A stretch of 64,000 bases of DNA from Nonomuraea ceibae (GCF_019396325.1 NZ_JAHKRO010000020.1:42191-106190); one strand, 5' to 3'; positions 45,365-57,548 are shown, numbered from the stretch's first letter. The notes: a model not told the origin generated them from the letters alone. Numbers and translations: made by a program.

Positions 45365-45434
45365 CAGGACCTCCGTCTCTCAGCCCGGCAAAGGATACTC
45401 TTTTGCGGGAAGCGCCTCGAAGGGATGAGATCCG

Positions 45435-47069
45435 GTGCAGTTCAACGTACGACCCTACGTCTGCGGCGGTCTCGGCCGGATCGACACCGCGGTGCTCGGC
45501 AAGCTGTCGGCCGCGGGCCCGCGGGTGCGTCCCGCTCTCCAGACGGCCGCGGCGGCCCTGTTCAGCTCGGCGCCGCTGCCGCCCTACCGGCGCTCGGGCG
45601 AGGCGTTCGCGTTCGCCTGGGGCGAGCGCAGGCCCGCCGGCGAGAGCGACTGGATGACGGTCGCGGAGACGTACGAGGCTCCGGGCCTGATGGGCGACGG
45701 CCCGCGCGTCACGCTCCACACGGGCGCGCTGGGGCTGGTCGACGTCTATTACGTACGGGTGGGCGAGGCGGTCTACTTCTCGTCCCTGATCGAGCCGCTG
45801 CTGTCGCTGGCGCCGGTCGAGATCGACTGGGCGGCCTGGGCGTCGATCCTTCAGGTGACGTTCCCGCTGGGCGAGGCGACGCCCTACCAGCGGATCAAGC
45901 GGCTGCCCGGCTCCAGCGCGCTGGTGTGGGACCAGGGCAGGCTGTCCACCGAGCGGCGCCTGCCGCGCTGGCTGCGCACCGAGCCGTACGAGACGTGGAC
46001 GAGCGCCGGGGAGATCCTGGAGCTGCTGCACGAGGTCTACAAGGACTACGACGGGCGCAAGCTGCTGGTGCCGATCAGCGGCGGCTACGACTCGCGGCTG
46101 CTGGGCAGCGTGGCCAAGGCGCGCGGGTTCGACGTGGAATCGTGGACGACCAGCCCCGACGACGGCACCGACACCGACATCGCCTTCGCCCGGGCCATCA
46201 CCCGCGAGCTGGGCATCCCGCACCGGGTGATCGAGCAGGACCCGGCCGCCTACCCGGACGACGCCGTGGAGGTGGCGCGCAGGCTCGAATACCTGACGCC
46301 GCATCACGCCTGGTACGCGCCGTTCGCCAAGGAGGTGCACCAGGCGGGGCGGGTGCTGGTCGACGGGCTGGCGGGCGGGCCGCTGCTGAAGAACTTCATG
46401 GTCAGCGGCGCCGCCCTGGAGGCCACGACGCAGGCCGAGCGGTCGGCGGCGGTGCTGGGCTCGCTGAGCCTGGGCGCGCCGTCGCAGCCGTTCCTGTCGA
46501 AGGCGGCGGCGCAGTGGATGGCCGAGACCGTGCAGGAGCAGTTCCTGGCGGCCACCTCGATGCTCCACGGGCACCGGGCCGAGCTGCCGCTCTCGGTGCT
46601 CCACACGCGCACGGTGCGGGGCATCGCGCGCTCGGCGGTCAACCTGGTGGGGCCGGAGGCGTCGTTCGCGGCGCCGTTCATCCATCCCGACTTCTTCGAC
46701 GCCGCGCTCTCGGTCGGCGTGGCGCGCAAGGCGCAGGGCCGCTTCTACCGCGAGGTGCTGCACGCCGCCAACCCGCGCGTGGCCGCGCTGCCCTCGACGA
46801 ACGTGGTCAAGCAGCCGCTGCGGCGGGTGCCGCTGCGCTCCACGGCCGCGCCCGCGCGCGCCTACTCCCACCGCATGCTGGACGTGGTGGCGACCCGGGT
46901 GCCGGGGCTGCTGTCGGACGAGCTGCACGAGGTGGTGGCGGGCGGGCCCGACGCGCTGACGCGGTTCAACGGCTGGAACGACCGGTTCTGGGTGCGCGGT
47001 CTGGTGCTGTTCGGGCTCTGGCTGAGCGACTTCGAAAGCGAGCTGGACGACCTGTCTGCCCCCTTCTAG
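45435..47069 (+). CDS. Asparagine synthetase-like protein lacking the glutaminase cysteine
   Basis: 544 residues. The C-terminal domain has the PP-loop VPISGGYDSRLLG near 215 and follow-on motifs (TSPDDGTDTDIAFARAITRE) of the asparagine synthetase family, which activates a carboxylate with ATP. The N-terminal domain keeps the shape of a class II glutaminase (VDVYYVRVGEAVYFSSLIEP) but starts MQFNVRPYV, without the essential Cys2. So it cannot release ammonia from glutamine by the normal route, like beta-lactam synthetase and several surface-glycan homologues. It starts at GTG 45435, divergent from the fusion transferase at 43520. Confidence 0.82.
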   Translation: MQFNVRPYVCGGLGRIDTAVLGKLSAAGPRVRPALQTAAAALFSSAPLPPYRRSGEAFAFAWGERRPAGESDWMTVAETYEAPGLMGDGPRVTLHTGALGLVDVYYVRVGEAVYFSSLIEPLLSLAPVEIDWAAWASILQVTFPLGEATPYQRIKRLPGSSALVWDQGRLSTERRLPRWLRTEPYETWTSAGEILELLHEVYKDYDGRKLLVPISGGYDSRLLGSVAKARGFDVESWTTSPDDGTDTDIAFARAITRELGIPHRVIEQDPAAYPDDAVEVARRLEYLTPHHAWYAPFAKEVHQAGRVLVDGLAGGPLLKNFMVSGAALEATTQAERSAAVLGSLSLGAPSQPFLSKAAAQWMAETVQEQFLAATSMLHGHRAELPLSVLHTRTVRGIARSAVNLVGPEASFAAPFIHPDFFDAALSVGVARKAQGRFYREVLHAANPRVAALPSTNVVKQPLRRVPLRSTAAPARAYSHRMLDVVATRVPGLLSDELHEVVAGGPDALTRFNGWNDRFWVRGLVLFGLWLSDFESELDDLSAPF

Positions 47070-47341
47070 TTACAGGGAGAAGAACGGTCGGTAACATCAC
47101 GATTACACAGCGATCTCTTGGGTATTACAGCTCGCACAGCACAAGCGGGTTCCGGAAAGCCAACGGGCTGGTAGTGTTCGGCCCGTAAGCGCCGCACAAG
47201 CGGGCACCGGATCACAAATCCGGTCCTGTCGAGGGCATGGGATCGCAGGGATGACGACCCAGGCGGCGCGGTCACCAGAGATAACAACGCCGGGGAAACC
47301 GGTGACTTCGTCCTGCCCACATCTCCTTCTGTGAGCGACAT
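47070..47341 (+). promoter_or_regulatory. Structured leader of treS
   Basis: 272 bases before treS. GCACAAGCGGG occurs twice (47139-47149 and 47194-47204), each followed within 2-3 bases by CCGG. ACCGGAT-CACAA-ATCCGGT (47206-47224) is a 7-base hairpin, and GTCACC (47271-47276) can pair with GGTGAC (47301-47306). It does not match a riboswitch I know. The treS start has no strong ribosome-binding site, so the structure may matter for translation. Confidence 0.45.
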
Positions 47342-49033
<1,692 letters not shown>

Positions 49034-49042
<9 letters not shown>

Positions 49043-51303
49043 GGTGACGGGCACCTGGGCACGGGCCGCCCGCCGCGCGGGAATCAGCGCGACGGCGAGC
49101 GCCGTGCCCACGGCCACCAGCACGGCGACGGTCAGCGTCATGGCCGAGGGCGGACGGGCGATCCCGGCGCCCACCCCGCTGGTGTGGCCCTGAAGGTCGA
49201 TCAGCCCGGTCACGACCGACGCCCCGACCGCCGCGCCCGCCCCCACGCCCAGCACCACGAGCAGCCCGGTGCCGGTCACCAAGGTGGCCATCACCTGGCG
49301 CGGCGTCAGCCCCATCGCCTTGAGCACGGCCAGGTCGAAGGCGTGGTCGCGCAGGCCGAGCGCGCTGGCCGTGAGCAGGTTGGCCAGCCCGATCAGCGTG
49401 AGCACGGCGATCAGGGCCACGATCACCACCCGGATGACGGCCAGCCGGTCGGCCGGGTTGACCACGATCTGCACGTCCAGGCTCTCCGACGACTCGGTGA
49501 GCAGCCTCCCGGCCACCTCCGACGGGTCGGCGCCCGGCTTGAGGGCGAGCGCGTAGAACTCGGGCGGCACGGTGTCCTTGGCGGCCAGGCTGTCCAGCCC
49601 GACCGACAGCACCTCGCCGTCGGAGTCGGGCTCGATGGCCCGGCCGACGATCCGCACGATCAGCGGCGAGCCGCCCACGGTCAGCCGGACCCGGTCGCCG
49701 ATCTTCACACCCAGCAGGTCGAGCAGCCCCTGCCCGGCGACCGCCTCACCCGGCTCGGCGTACATGCGGCCCTCGACGACGGGGAACGGGTAGGGGGCGG
49801 TGGAGCCGCCGATGGCGCGCACCCGCACCGAGCGGCCCTCTCCGGGGGCCAGCGCGTTCACCTCGACGCCCGGATAGACGGCCCGCACGTCGCGGTCGGC
49901 GCGCACGTGGCGCTCGGCCTCGACGGCGGTCAGCTTGCCGGGCCCGACGTGCAGGGCGGCGTGCTGGCCGACCTGCTCGGGATGACCGGCGAAGTTGTCC
50001 AGCGTGGCCCACACGCCCAGCCCGATCGTGATCATCATCATCGGCACGGCCAGCCCGAACGCCGTCAGGAACGCCGGCACCCGCCGGGTGAAGGCGTCGC
50101 GGGCGCCCAGCACGAGCGCCGGCGGCAGGCGTACCAGGAGGGCGAGCCTGGCCAGCCGGGACAGGTGGCCGCGCGGCGGCAGGGCGGGCGCGGCCGGGAT
50201 CGGCGGCGTGCGTCCGCCGCGCCAGGCGGGCAGCCCCACGGCGGCCAGCACGACGAGCGCGGTGCCCGCGAGGATGGCCAGCACCGGCATGGGGGCGACG
50301 GAGGTGGTGCCGAGCACCGCGACCGTGCCGCCCCAGCCGGTCAGCGTTCCGACGGCGATGCCGAGCAGGCCCAGCGCGCCGTGCTCGACGAGCAGCAGCA
50401 GCGCGATCTGGCCTCTGGTGAAGCCCATCGACTTGAGCGTGGCCAGGTCGCGGAGCTGGCCGAGCACCCGGCCGCCGGCCGCGTTGGCCAGCGCGAGCGC
50501 GGCGGCGACCAGCCCGACGACGCCGAACAGCGCCAGCAGCGTGCCGAGCAGCCGGTTGTCCAGCTCCATCGCGGCGCGGATCTCCCGCCAGGTGTAGAGG
50601 CGCTGGAGCTCGTCGTCGAGCATGACCACGACCCGCTGCGAGACGACCTGGGCCGACTCGGCGTCGGTCAGGCGCAGCCCGGTCACCCACTGGCTGCGGC
50701 CGAGCATCGGCTCGACCCGGTCCAGGGTCTCGGGCAGCACCCAGGCCAGGCCGGGCGTCCATTCCGGGTAGAAGCCCTGCTCGGCGGAGTCGGCGATGCC
50801 GCGTACGTGCAGGCTGTGGCGCTCGCCGCTGAGCGCGATGATCGTGAACGGCGCGCCGATGCGCAGGCGCAGGGCGCGGGCGTAGGAGCGTTCGACGACG
50901 ACGCCGCCGGGCTCTGCGGCGTCGAGCCAGCGGCCCTCGGTCACCACCGGGTGGGCCACCGCGGGCGGCTTCGCCGGCAGGGCGCGCAGCTCGGCGGGCT
51001 CCTTCTTGCCGTCCTGGACGACGGTGGCGGGCGCCGAGCGGTAGGGGCCGGCGGCGCTGGTGACGCCGTCGATCTCGCGGGTGGCGACGACCTGGGCGGT
51101 GCTGTCCTTGGTGTAGAACCACACGTGCGCGCCCTCGGTCTGGGCGAACAGCCCGCGCCAGGGGTTGGTGCCGTCCTCCAGCAGGGTGACGGCGGCGATC
51201 AGCGCGGCCACGATGGCGGCCACGACGAGCACGGTGAGTGTCGCCTGGCCCTTCCTGGCCCGCAGGTCTGCCCGGATCCAGCGGATGCCCGCCCGGGTGG
51301 TGC

Positions 51304-51307
<4 letters not shown>
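49034..51307 (-). CDS. FtsX/MacB-type ABC transporter permease
   Basis: 757 residues with the duplicated FtsX layout. There is an N-terminal helix ([20 protein letters not shown]) and an extracellular domain, then three helices around [20 protein letters not shown] and [21 protein letters not shown] central linker is rich in Pro/Arg ([15 protein letters not shown]). A second such half ends in [20 protein letters not shown] and [20 protein letters not shown]. Such permeases with a separate ATPase pump peptides or lipids or act by mechanotransmission. It overlaps the treS end by nine bases (convergent) and the ATPase gene by four. Confidence 0.85.
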
Positions 51308-52031
<724 letters not shown>

Positions 52032-52035
<4 letters not shown>

Positions 52036-52538
52036 GCCAGGTCCTCCTGACAACGTTCGAGCCAGTCCAGATCGGCTTGCAGATGCAGCATGGCACCCTC
52101 GATCAGCAGCAGCGCCACCCGGTCCTCGGGCGGGGTGCGGGCCATCAGGTCGTTGAGGTCGCCCATGAGCGACAGGTAGTGGCGGCGCTGGCGGTTGATC
52201 AGCGCCATCCGGTCGGCGATGCCGGTGAGCGGGGCCAGCACGAGCTTCATGAAGAACTCGTCACGCACCCGGGGCCCCTCGGTGGGCTCGTCCGCCCAGA
52301 GGGTGAGCACGTCACGCCCCTTGGCGGTGCAGTAGTAGACCTTCTTGTTGGGCCGGTTGGACTGCTCGACGTCGACCGCCCTGACCAGGCCGTCCTTCTC
52401 CAGGCGGCCCAGCGTCACATAGATCTGGCCGATGTTGGGCGAGGGGTAGGCGCTGCCGAACGTCTGCTCGAGGGCCTGTTTGAGCTCATAACCGTGGGCA
52501 GGCTCCTTGGCCAAGAGCGCCAGCAGGTGAAGCCGCAC
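52032..52538 (-). CDS. PadR family regulator
   Basis: 168 residues: LHLLALLAKEPAHGYELKQA and PNIGQIYVTLGRLEKDGLVR form the winged helix-turn-helix, followed by VYYCTAKGRDVLTLWADEP and a C-terminal helical dimer domain (LINRQRRHYLSLMGDLNDLM). It starts at GTG 52538, with GGAGGTGAG upstream. Being first in the operon with an ABC exporter fits the known pattern in which PadR proteins sense the drug or peptide exported. Confidence 0.92.
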
Positions 52539-52597
52539 ACCTCACCTCCCCGCGCGTTACGGATGCGTTACATGGCCAGCAGTTGACCTTCAGATTA

Positions 52598-52614
52598 CAT
52601 GTATGGATAACATG
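52598..52614. promoter_or_regulatory. PadR-like operator candidate
   Basis: CATGT-ATGGATA-ACATG, 5-base arms with a 7-base spacer, close to the ATGT-N8-ACAT form seen for many PadR proteins. It lies in the 129-base gap between the PadR start and the first binding-protein gene, so it might affect both. Confidence 0.45.
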
Positions 52615-52667
52615 CATGCATCTACCTAACACGAATGTAGCCCCCTCTAAACCTGGAGGAAATCGAG

Positions 52668-53915
52668 GTGTTTCGCCCATTTGCTGTTGCTCTGGCCGTT
52701 CTTGCGGCGGCCGGGTGCGCGGCGGCGGGCGAAACCGGCGGCGGCGAGCCGGGAACGGGCGGCACTGGCCCGATCACCTTCGCCACCGGGCGCGACACCA
52801 CGGCGTACCTGCAACCCCTGCTGGACCGCTGGAACCAGGCCCACCCGGCCGAGAAGGTGACGCTGCTCGAGCTGCCCGAGGCCGCCGACGAGCAGCGCGC
52901 TCAGATGGTGGCCAACCTCCAGGCCCGCAGCAGCCGCTACGACGTCCTCGGCCTGGACGTGGTGCTGACGGCGGAGTTCGCGGAGAACGGCTGGATCATC
53001 CCCTTGGAGCGCGGGTACTTCCCGCTCGACAAGTTCCTGCCGCCTGTCGTGGACACCGCGGTCTACAAGGACAAGCTCTGGGCCGTGCCGTACACGAGCA
53101 ATGCCGGGCTGCTGTACTACCGGACCGACCTCGTGAAGAAACCGCCCAGAACCTGGGCGGAACTTCGCGCACAAGCCCAGGAGATTACGGAAAAACACGA
53201 TATTGAGGGTTATGCCGGGCAGTTCCTCGCGTACGAGGGACTGACCGTCAACTTCTCCGAGGCCGTGCAGTCCGCCGGCGGCCAGATCCTCGGCCCTGAC
53301 GGCGACGAGGTGACGCTCGACACCGCCAAGGCCGCGACCGCGCTGGGGTTCCTGCAACAGGGCCTGCGCGAGGGCTGGATCCCGGAGGAGTCCCTGAACT
53401 ACAAGGAGGAGGAGTCCCGCCTGGCCTTCCAGGAGGGCCGGCTCGCCTTCGCCCGCAACTGGCCGCACGCGTACGGCCCGGCCAGGAGCAGGCTCGGCGA
53501 GAAGATGGCGGTGACCAGGCTGCCCGGGCTCGACGGGCCCGGCTCCAGCTCGCTGGGCGGCAGCAATCTGGCCATCAGCGCCTACTCCAGGCACCAGCAC
53601 ACGGCTCGTGAGTTCATCCGCTACTTCACGAGCCTGGAGAACGAGCGCCGTGTCCTCACCGAGGGGTCCTTCCCCCCGGTGTGGGCCGAGCTCTACGACG
53701 ACCCCGAGCTGATCAAGCGCTTCCCCTACCTGCCCGTGCTCAAGGAGAGCATCCTCGCCGCCAAGCCGCGGGCTGCCAGCGCCAACTACAACCAGCTCAG
53801 CCTGGTGATCGCCAGCTCGGTCGCCAAGGCGCTCAACCCCCCGTTCAAGGACACGGCCGACGACGTCGCGGCGTCCTTGAAAGCCGAACTCGAAGAGATC
53901 ATCAGAACCCAGTGA
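52668..53915 (+). CDS. ABC sugar-binding lipoprotein 1
   Basis: 415 residues. Signal and lipobox FAVALAVLAAAGCAAAG place it on the outer face of the membrane via Cys17. The mature part is a family 1 solute-binding protein: TTAYLQPLLDRWNQAHPAEK, YDVLGLDVVLTAEFAENGWI near residue 100, AVPYTSNAGLLYYRTDLV near 140, and LGGSNLAISAYS near 300. This resembles trehalose/maltose-type binders (LpqY-like). It starts at GTG 52668, with GGAGGA 9 bases upstream, and is followed seven bases later by a second binding protein. Confidence 0.9.
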   Translation: MFRPFAVALAVLAAAGCAAAGETGGGEPGTGGTGPITFATGRDTTAYLQPLLDRWNQAHPAEKVTLLELPEAADEQRAQMVANLQARSSRYDVLGLDVVLTAEFAENGWIIPLERGYFPLDKFLPPVVDTAVYKDKLWAVPYTSNAGLLYYRTDLVKKPPRTWAELRAQAQEITEKHDIEGYAGQFLAYEGLTVNFSEAVQSAGGQILGPDGDEVTLDTAKAATALGFLQQGLREGWIPEESLNYKEEESRLAFQEGRLAFARNWPHAYGPARSRLGEKMAVTRLPGLDGPGSSSLGGSNLAISAYSRHQHTAREFIRYFTSLENERRVLTEGSFPPVWAELYDDPELIKRFPYLPVLKESILAAKPRAASANYNQLSLVIASSVAKALNPPFKDTADDVAASLKAELEEIIRTQ

Positions 53916-53922
53916 GGCAGCC

Positions 53923-55251
53923 ATGCGAAAAGGCAGAGCAGCAGCGATCCTGGCCGGACTGGCCGTAGCAGTCGCGGCCTGCGGCAACGCGCCGACCACC
54001 AACGACCCGGCGGCCTCGGCCCCCGCCTCGGGCGAGGCCACGAGCGGCGCCAAGACGCTCGAAGGCGTCACGCTCGAGGTCGCGGCGAAGTGGACCGGCG
54101 AGGAGCAGAAGAACTTCGAGCAGGTGCTCAAGGCCTTCTCCGAGAAGACCGGCGCGAAGGTCACCTACGCCTCCACGGGCGAGGACACCGGCGCCTACCT
54201 GGGCCCGCGCATCCAGGGCGGCAGCCCGCCCGACGTGGCGATCCTGCCGCAGCCCGGCCTGGTCCAGCAGTACGCCGACCAGAAGGCGCTCAAGCCGCTC
54301 ACGGCCGACGTCACCAAGGAGATCGACGCCAACTACACGCCGTACTGGAAGGAGCTCGGCTCCGCGGACGGCCAGGTCTACGGCGTGCTGATCAAGGCGG
54401 CGCACAAGTCGCTGGTCTGGTACCGCGACCAGGCGCTCAAGGACGCCGGCGTGCAGCCCCCCACCACGTGGGAGGAGCTGGTCAAGACCTCGCAGACGAT
54501 CGCCGACTCCGGCACCGCGCCGCTCTCCCTCTGCGGCGCCTCCGGCTGGACGCTCACCGACCTGTTCGAGAACGTCTACCTCTCCTCGGCCGGTCCCGAG
54601 AAGTACGACCAGCTCGCCAAGCACGAGATCCCGTGGACCGACGCGAGCGTCACGACGGCCCTGGAGAAGATCAAGGAGCTCGTCAGCAAGGACGAGTACC
54701 TGGTCGACGGCCGCTCCAACACGATGCAGACCGACTTCCCGACCTGTGTCACCAAGGTCTACGGCCAGGACAAGGCCGCCATGGTGATCGAGGCCGACTT
54801 CGTGGCCGTCACGGCCGTCGAGTCCGGCGCCAAGGTCGGCGAGGAGGCCAAGTACGTGCCGTTCCCGAAGGTCGGCGAGACCGCCCCGGTCGTGCTCGGC
54901 GGCGACGTCGCGGTGGCCATGAAGGACTCCCCCGGCGCGATGGCGCTGCTGCAGTTCCTGGCCTCCAAGGAGGGTGGCGAGATCTGGGCCAAGCTGCCCG
55001 GCTACCTGTCCCCCAACCGCAACGTCTCGCCCGACAACTACCCGGACCCGCTGACGCAGGAGCTCGGCAAGACGATCATCTCGGCCGGCGAGACCGTCCG
55101 CTATGACATGTCCGACCTCGCGCCCAGCGCCTTCGGCGGCACCGACGGCAAGGGCGAGTGGAAGATCCTCCAGGACTTCCTGCGCGACCCGTCCGACATC
55201 AAGGGCGCCCAGGAGGCGCTCGAAGCCGAGGCCAAGAAGGCCTGGAAGTAA
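53923..55251 (+). CDS. ABC sugar-binding lipoprotein 2
   Basis: 442 residues with lipobox LAVAVAACGNAP and a linker of Ala/Ser/Pro. It is a family 1 binder: FEQVLKAFSEKTGAKVTY, PPDVAILPQPGLVQQYADQ near 105, GVLIKAAHKSLVWYRDQA near 155, and VVLGGDVAVAMKDSPGAMAL near 325. It is only distantly like binder 1, so the two probably bind different sugars or have different affinities for a shared permease pair. Seven bases separate it from binder 1, and the first permease starts seven bases after its stop. Confidence 0.9.
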   Translation: MRKGRAAAILAGLAVAVAACGNAPTTNDPAASAPASGEATSGAKTLEGVTLEVAAKWTGEEQKNFEQVLKAFSEKTGAKVTYASTGEDTGAYLGPRIQGGSPPDVAILPQPGLVQQYADQKALKPLTADVTKEIDANYTPYWKELGSADGQVYGVLIKAAHKSLVWYRDQALKDAGVQPPTTWEELVKTSQTIADSGTAPLSLCGASGWTLTDLFENVYLSSAGPEKYDQLAKHEIPWTDASVTTALEKIKELVSKDEYLVDGRSNTMQTDFPTCVTKVYGQDKAAMVIEADFVAVTAVESGAKVGEEAKYVPFPKVGETAPVVLGGDVAVAMKDSPGAMALLQFLASKEGGEIWAKLPGYLSPNRNVSPDNYPDPLTQELGKTIISAGETVRYDMSDLAPSAFGGTDGKGEWKILQDFLRDPSDIKGAQEALEAEAKKAWK

Positions 55252-55257
55252 AGAGGA

Positions 55258-56640
55258 ATGGCCGTGACCGAAAGGTTGGACGGCCCGAAGGTCCCGCCCG
55301 AGAGCACCTCGGGCGGGCCTGCCTCCGGACCGGCTGATACCCCCCGTAAGAAAAGCCGCCTCGGCCCCTCCCCGTGGCTCGCGATCGCCTTCCTGCTCCC
55401 GGCAGCGGTGCTGCTGGGGGTCTGGGTGGTCTATCCCATCGGGTTCTCGATCGTCCGAAGCCTGTACGACGCGTCGAACACGCAGTTCGTCGGGCTCGAC
55501 AACTTCGCCACGATCTTCAGCGACGGCAACATGTTGCGGACCATCCGCAACAACCTCATCTGGGTGATCGTCGCGCCCATCGTGGTCACCACGCTGGGCC
55601 TGATCTTCGCGGTGCTGACCGAGCGCATCCGCTGGTCGACCGCGTTCAAGCTGATCGTGTTCATGCCGATGGCCGTCTCGCTGATGGCCGCCGGCGTCAT
55701 CTTCAGGCTGGTGTACGACGGCGACCCGGACAAGGGTGTGGCCAACGCCATCCTGACCACCGTGCACGACACGTTCTCCTCCTCCCAGGGCTACCCGGAG
55801 GCCCGCCCGCGTGAGGGCGAGCAGTCGCCGGTCGCGGCCGAGGGCGGCGGCGTCGTCACCAAGCAGCCCGTGCAGGCCGGCCAGCCGGTGCTCATCCCGA
55901 TCGTCGGCGTCAAGCCGGAGGTGCTGCCCTCCGACGCCGCGCCCGCCAAGGCGCCCGCCGGCGGCGACACCCTGTCCGGCACCGTCTGGTTCGACTTCAC
56001 CCCGGGCGGCGGCGGCGTCAACGGCCAGCTCGACGGGAGCGAGAAGGGCCTGCCGGGGATGACCGTCGAGGCGGTCAGCGACGGCAAGGTGGCGGGCACC
56101 GCCACGACGGCCGAGGACGGCACGTTCGCCTTCGACGGCCTGCCCGCCGGCTCCTACACGCTGCGGCTGCCGCAGTCGAACTTCGAGGGGGCCTACAACG
56201 GCCTGGCCTGGCTGGGCCCGACACTCATCACGCCGGCGATCATCGGCGCGTTCGTCTGGGTGTGGGCCGGATTCGCGATGGTGCTGATCGCGGCGGGTCT
56301 CGCGGCGATCCCGCGTGACGCGCTGGAGGCCGCCCGCATCGACGGCGCCTCGGAGTGGCAGGTGTTCAGGAAGATCACCGTGCCGCTGCTGTCGCCGGTG
56401 CTGCTCGTCGTCTTCGTGACGATGATCATCAATACGCTGAAGGTGTTCGACCTGGTCTTCATCATCGCGCCGTCGTCGGTCCAGCCGGAGGCGAACGTGA
56501 TCGCGCTGGAGATGTGGCGCGTGGCGTTCGGCGGCGGGAACAACCAGGGACTCGGCAGCGCGCTGGCGATCTTCCTGCTCATCCTGGTGCTGCCCTTCAT
56601 GGTCATGAACATCCGCAGGTTCAAGAGGGGAGAGTCATGA
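55258..56640 (+). CDS. ABC sugar permease with inserted Cna-B-like domain
   Basis: 460 residues, longer than the usual about 300. The first helix is LAIAFLLPAAVLLGVWVVYP; TM2-TM3 follow. Residues about 155-308 form an extra hydrophilic region containing a prealbumin-like fold at about 240-305 (LSGTVWFDFTPGGGG; LPGMTVEAVSDGKVAGTATT; FAFDGLPAGSYTLRLP), which is the SdrD/Cna-B type. The remaining helices and the cytosolic EAA loop (AIPRDALEAARIDGASEWQV) follow and pair with the ATPase. The insert should lie outside the membrane, near the binding proteins. Confidence 0.88.
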   Translation: MAVTERLDGPKVPPESTSGGPASGPADTPRKKSRLGPSPWLAIAFLLPAAVLLGVWVVYPIGFSIVRSLYDASNTQFVGLDNFATIFSDGNMLRTIRNNLIWVIVAPIVVTTLGLIFAVLTERIRWSTAFKLIVFMPMAVSLMAAGVIFRLVYDGDPDKGVANAILTTVHDTFSSSQGYPEARPREGEQSPVAAEGGGVVTKQPVQAGQPVLIPIVGVKPEVLPSDAAPAKAPAGGDTLSGTVWFDFTPGGGGVNGQLDGSEKGLPGMTVEAVSDGKVAGTATTAEDGTFAFDGLPAGSYTLRLPQSNFEGAYNGLAWLGPTLITPAIIGAFVWVWAGFAMVLIAAGLAAIPRDALEAARIDGASEWQVFRKITVPLLSPVLLVVFVTMIINTLKVFDLVFIIAPSSVQPEANVIALEMWRVAFGGGNNQGLGSALAIFLLILVLPFMVMNIRRFKRGES

Positions 56641-57536
56641 CCACCGCGACCGCATCCGCACCCCGCGGGGCGCACGCGGGAGCCCCGCGCCGGAGCTTCG
56701 CCGGCCGCATCGTCGACCGCCTCGGCAGCGGCGCCGTCCAGGTCGTGATGATCCTGCTGGGCCTGTTCTGGCTGGTGCCCACGCTGGGCCTGCTCGTGGT
56801 CTCGCTGCGCTCGGTGGAGACCAACACCGCCGAGGGCTGGTGGACGATCTTCACCAAGCCCGCCGAGCTCACCCTCGAAGGCTACGCGAACCTGCTGGCC
56901 AGCGGCTTCACCGCGTCGTTCTGGAACACGATCGCGATCACCGTGCCGACCACGATCCTGGTGATCGGCATCGCCGCGATGGCCGCCTACGCGTTCGCCT
57001 GGATGGAGTTCCGGGGCCGCGACACGCTCTTCCTGGTCGTGGTCGGGCTGCTCATCGTGCCGATCCAGATCGCGCTGATCCCCGTGGCCGCCCTCTACGG
57101 GCAGGCGGGCATCTTCGGCTCGATCCCCGGCGTGGTGCTGTTCCACGTGGCGTTCGGCCTGCCGTTCGCGATCTTCCTGCTGCGCAACTTCTTCGTCGGC
57201 ATCCCGGCCTCGCTGCTGGAGGCGGCGCGGATGGACGGGGCGCCGGAGTGGAAGATCTTCGTCTCGGTGGTGTTCCCGCTGGGCAAGCCGGCGATCGCGT
57301 CGCTGGGCATCTTCCAGTTCCTGTGGGTGTGGAACGACATGCTCATCGCGCTGGTCTTCGCCAACACCGAGAACCAGCCGATGACCAAGGCACTGCAGTC
57401 GCAGATGCGGCAGTTCGGGACGAACATCGACGTGCTGTCCTCCGGGGCGTTCCTGTCGCTGATCATCCCGCTGATCCTCTTCTTCGCCTTCCAGCGCTAC
57501 TTCGTCCAGGGCATGATGGCCGGCTCGGTCAAGTAG
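56637..57536 (+). CDS. ABC sugar permease 2
   Basis: 299 residues from ATG 56637 (four-base overlap with permease 1). It has six helices, the first VVMILLGLFWLVPTLGLLVV, and the EAA loop IPASLLEAARMDGAPEWKIF near residue 200. This is the standard second subunit of CUT1-type sugar importers. The longer frame to 56355 overlaps permease 1. No ATPase gene follows; actinomycete importers of this class usually share the MsiK ATPase encoded elsewhere. Confidence 0.93.
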   Translation: MTTATASAPRGAHAGAPRRSFAGRIVDRLGSGAVQVVMILLGLFWLVPTLGLLVVSLRSVETNTAEGWWTIFTKPAELTLEGYANLLASGFTASFWNTIAITVPTTILVIGIAAMAAYAFAWMEFRGRDTLFLVVVGLLIVPIQIALIPVAALYGQAGIFGSIPGVVLFHVAFGLPFAIFLLRNFFVGIPASLLEAARMDGAPEWKIFVSVVFPLGKPAIASLGIFQFLWVWNDMLIALVFANTENQPMTKALQSQMRQFGTNIDVLSSGAFLSLIIPLILFFAFQRYFVQGMMAGSVK

Positions 57537-57548
57537 CCCCACCCGAGC

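Noticed and set aside
45435..47069. Lasso peptide cyclase
   Set aside because: An asparagine-synthetase-like protein could be one, but there is no precursor gene, B protein or exporter near it.
43460..47188. Plus-strand frame of 1242 residues
   Set aside because: Runs in the wrong frame across two real genes on opposite strands.
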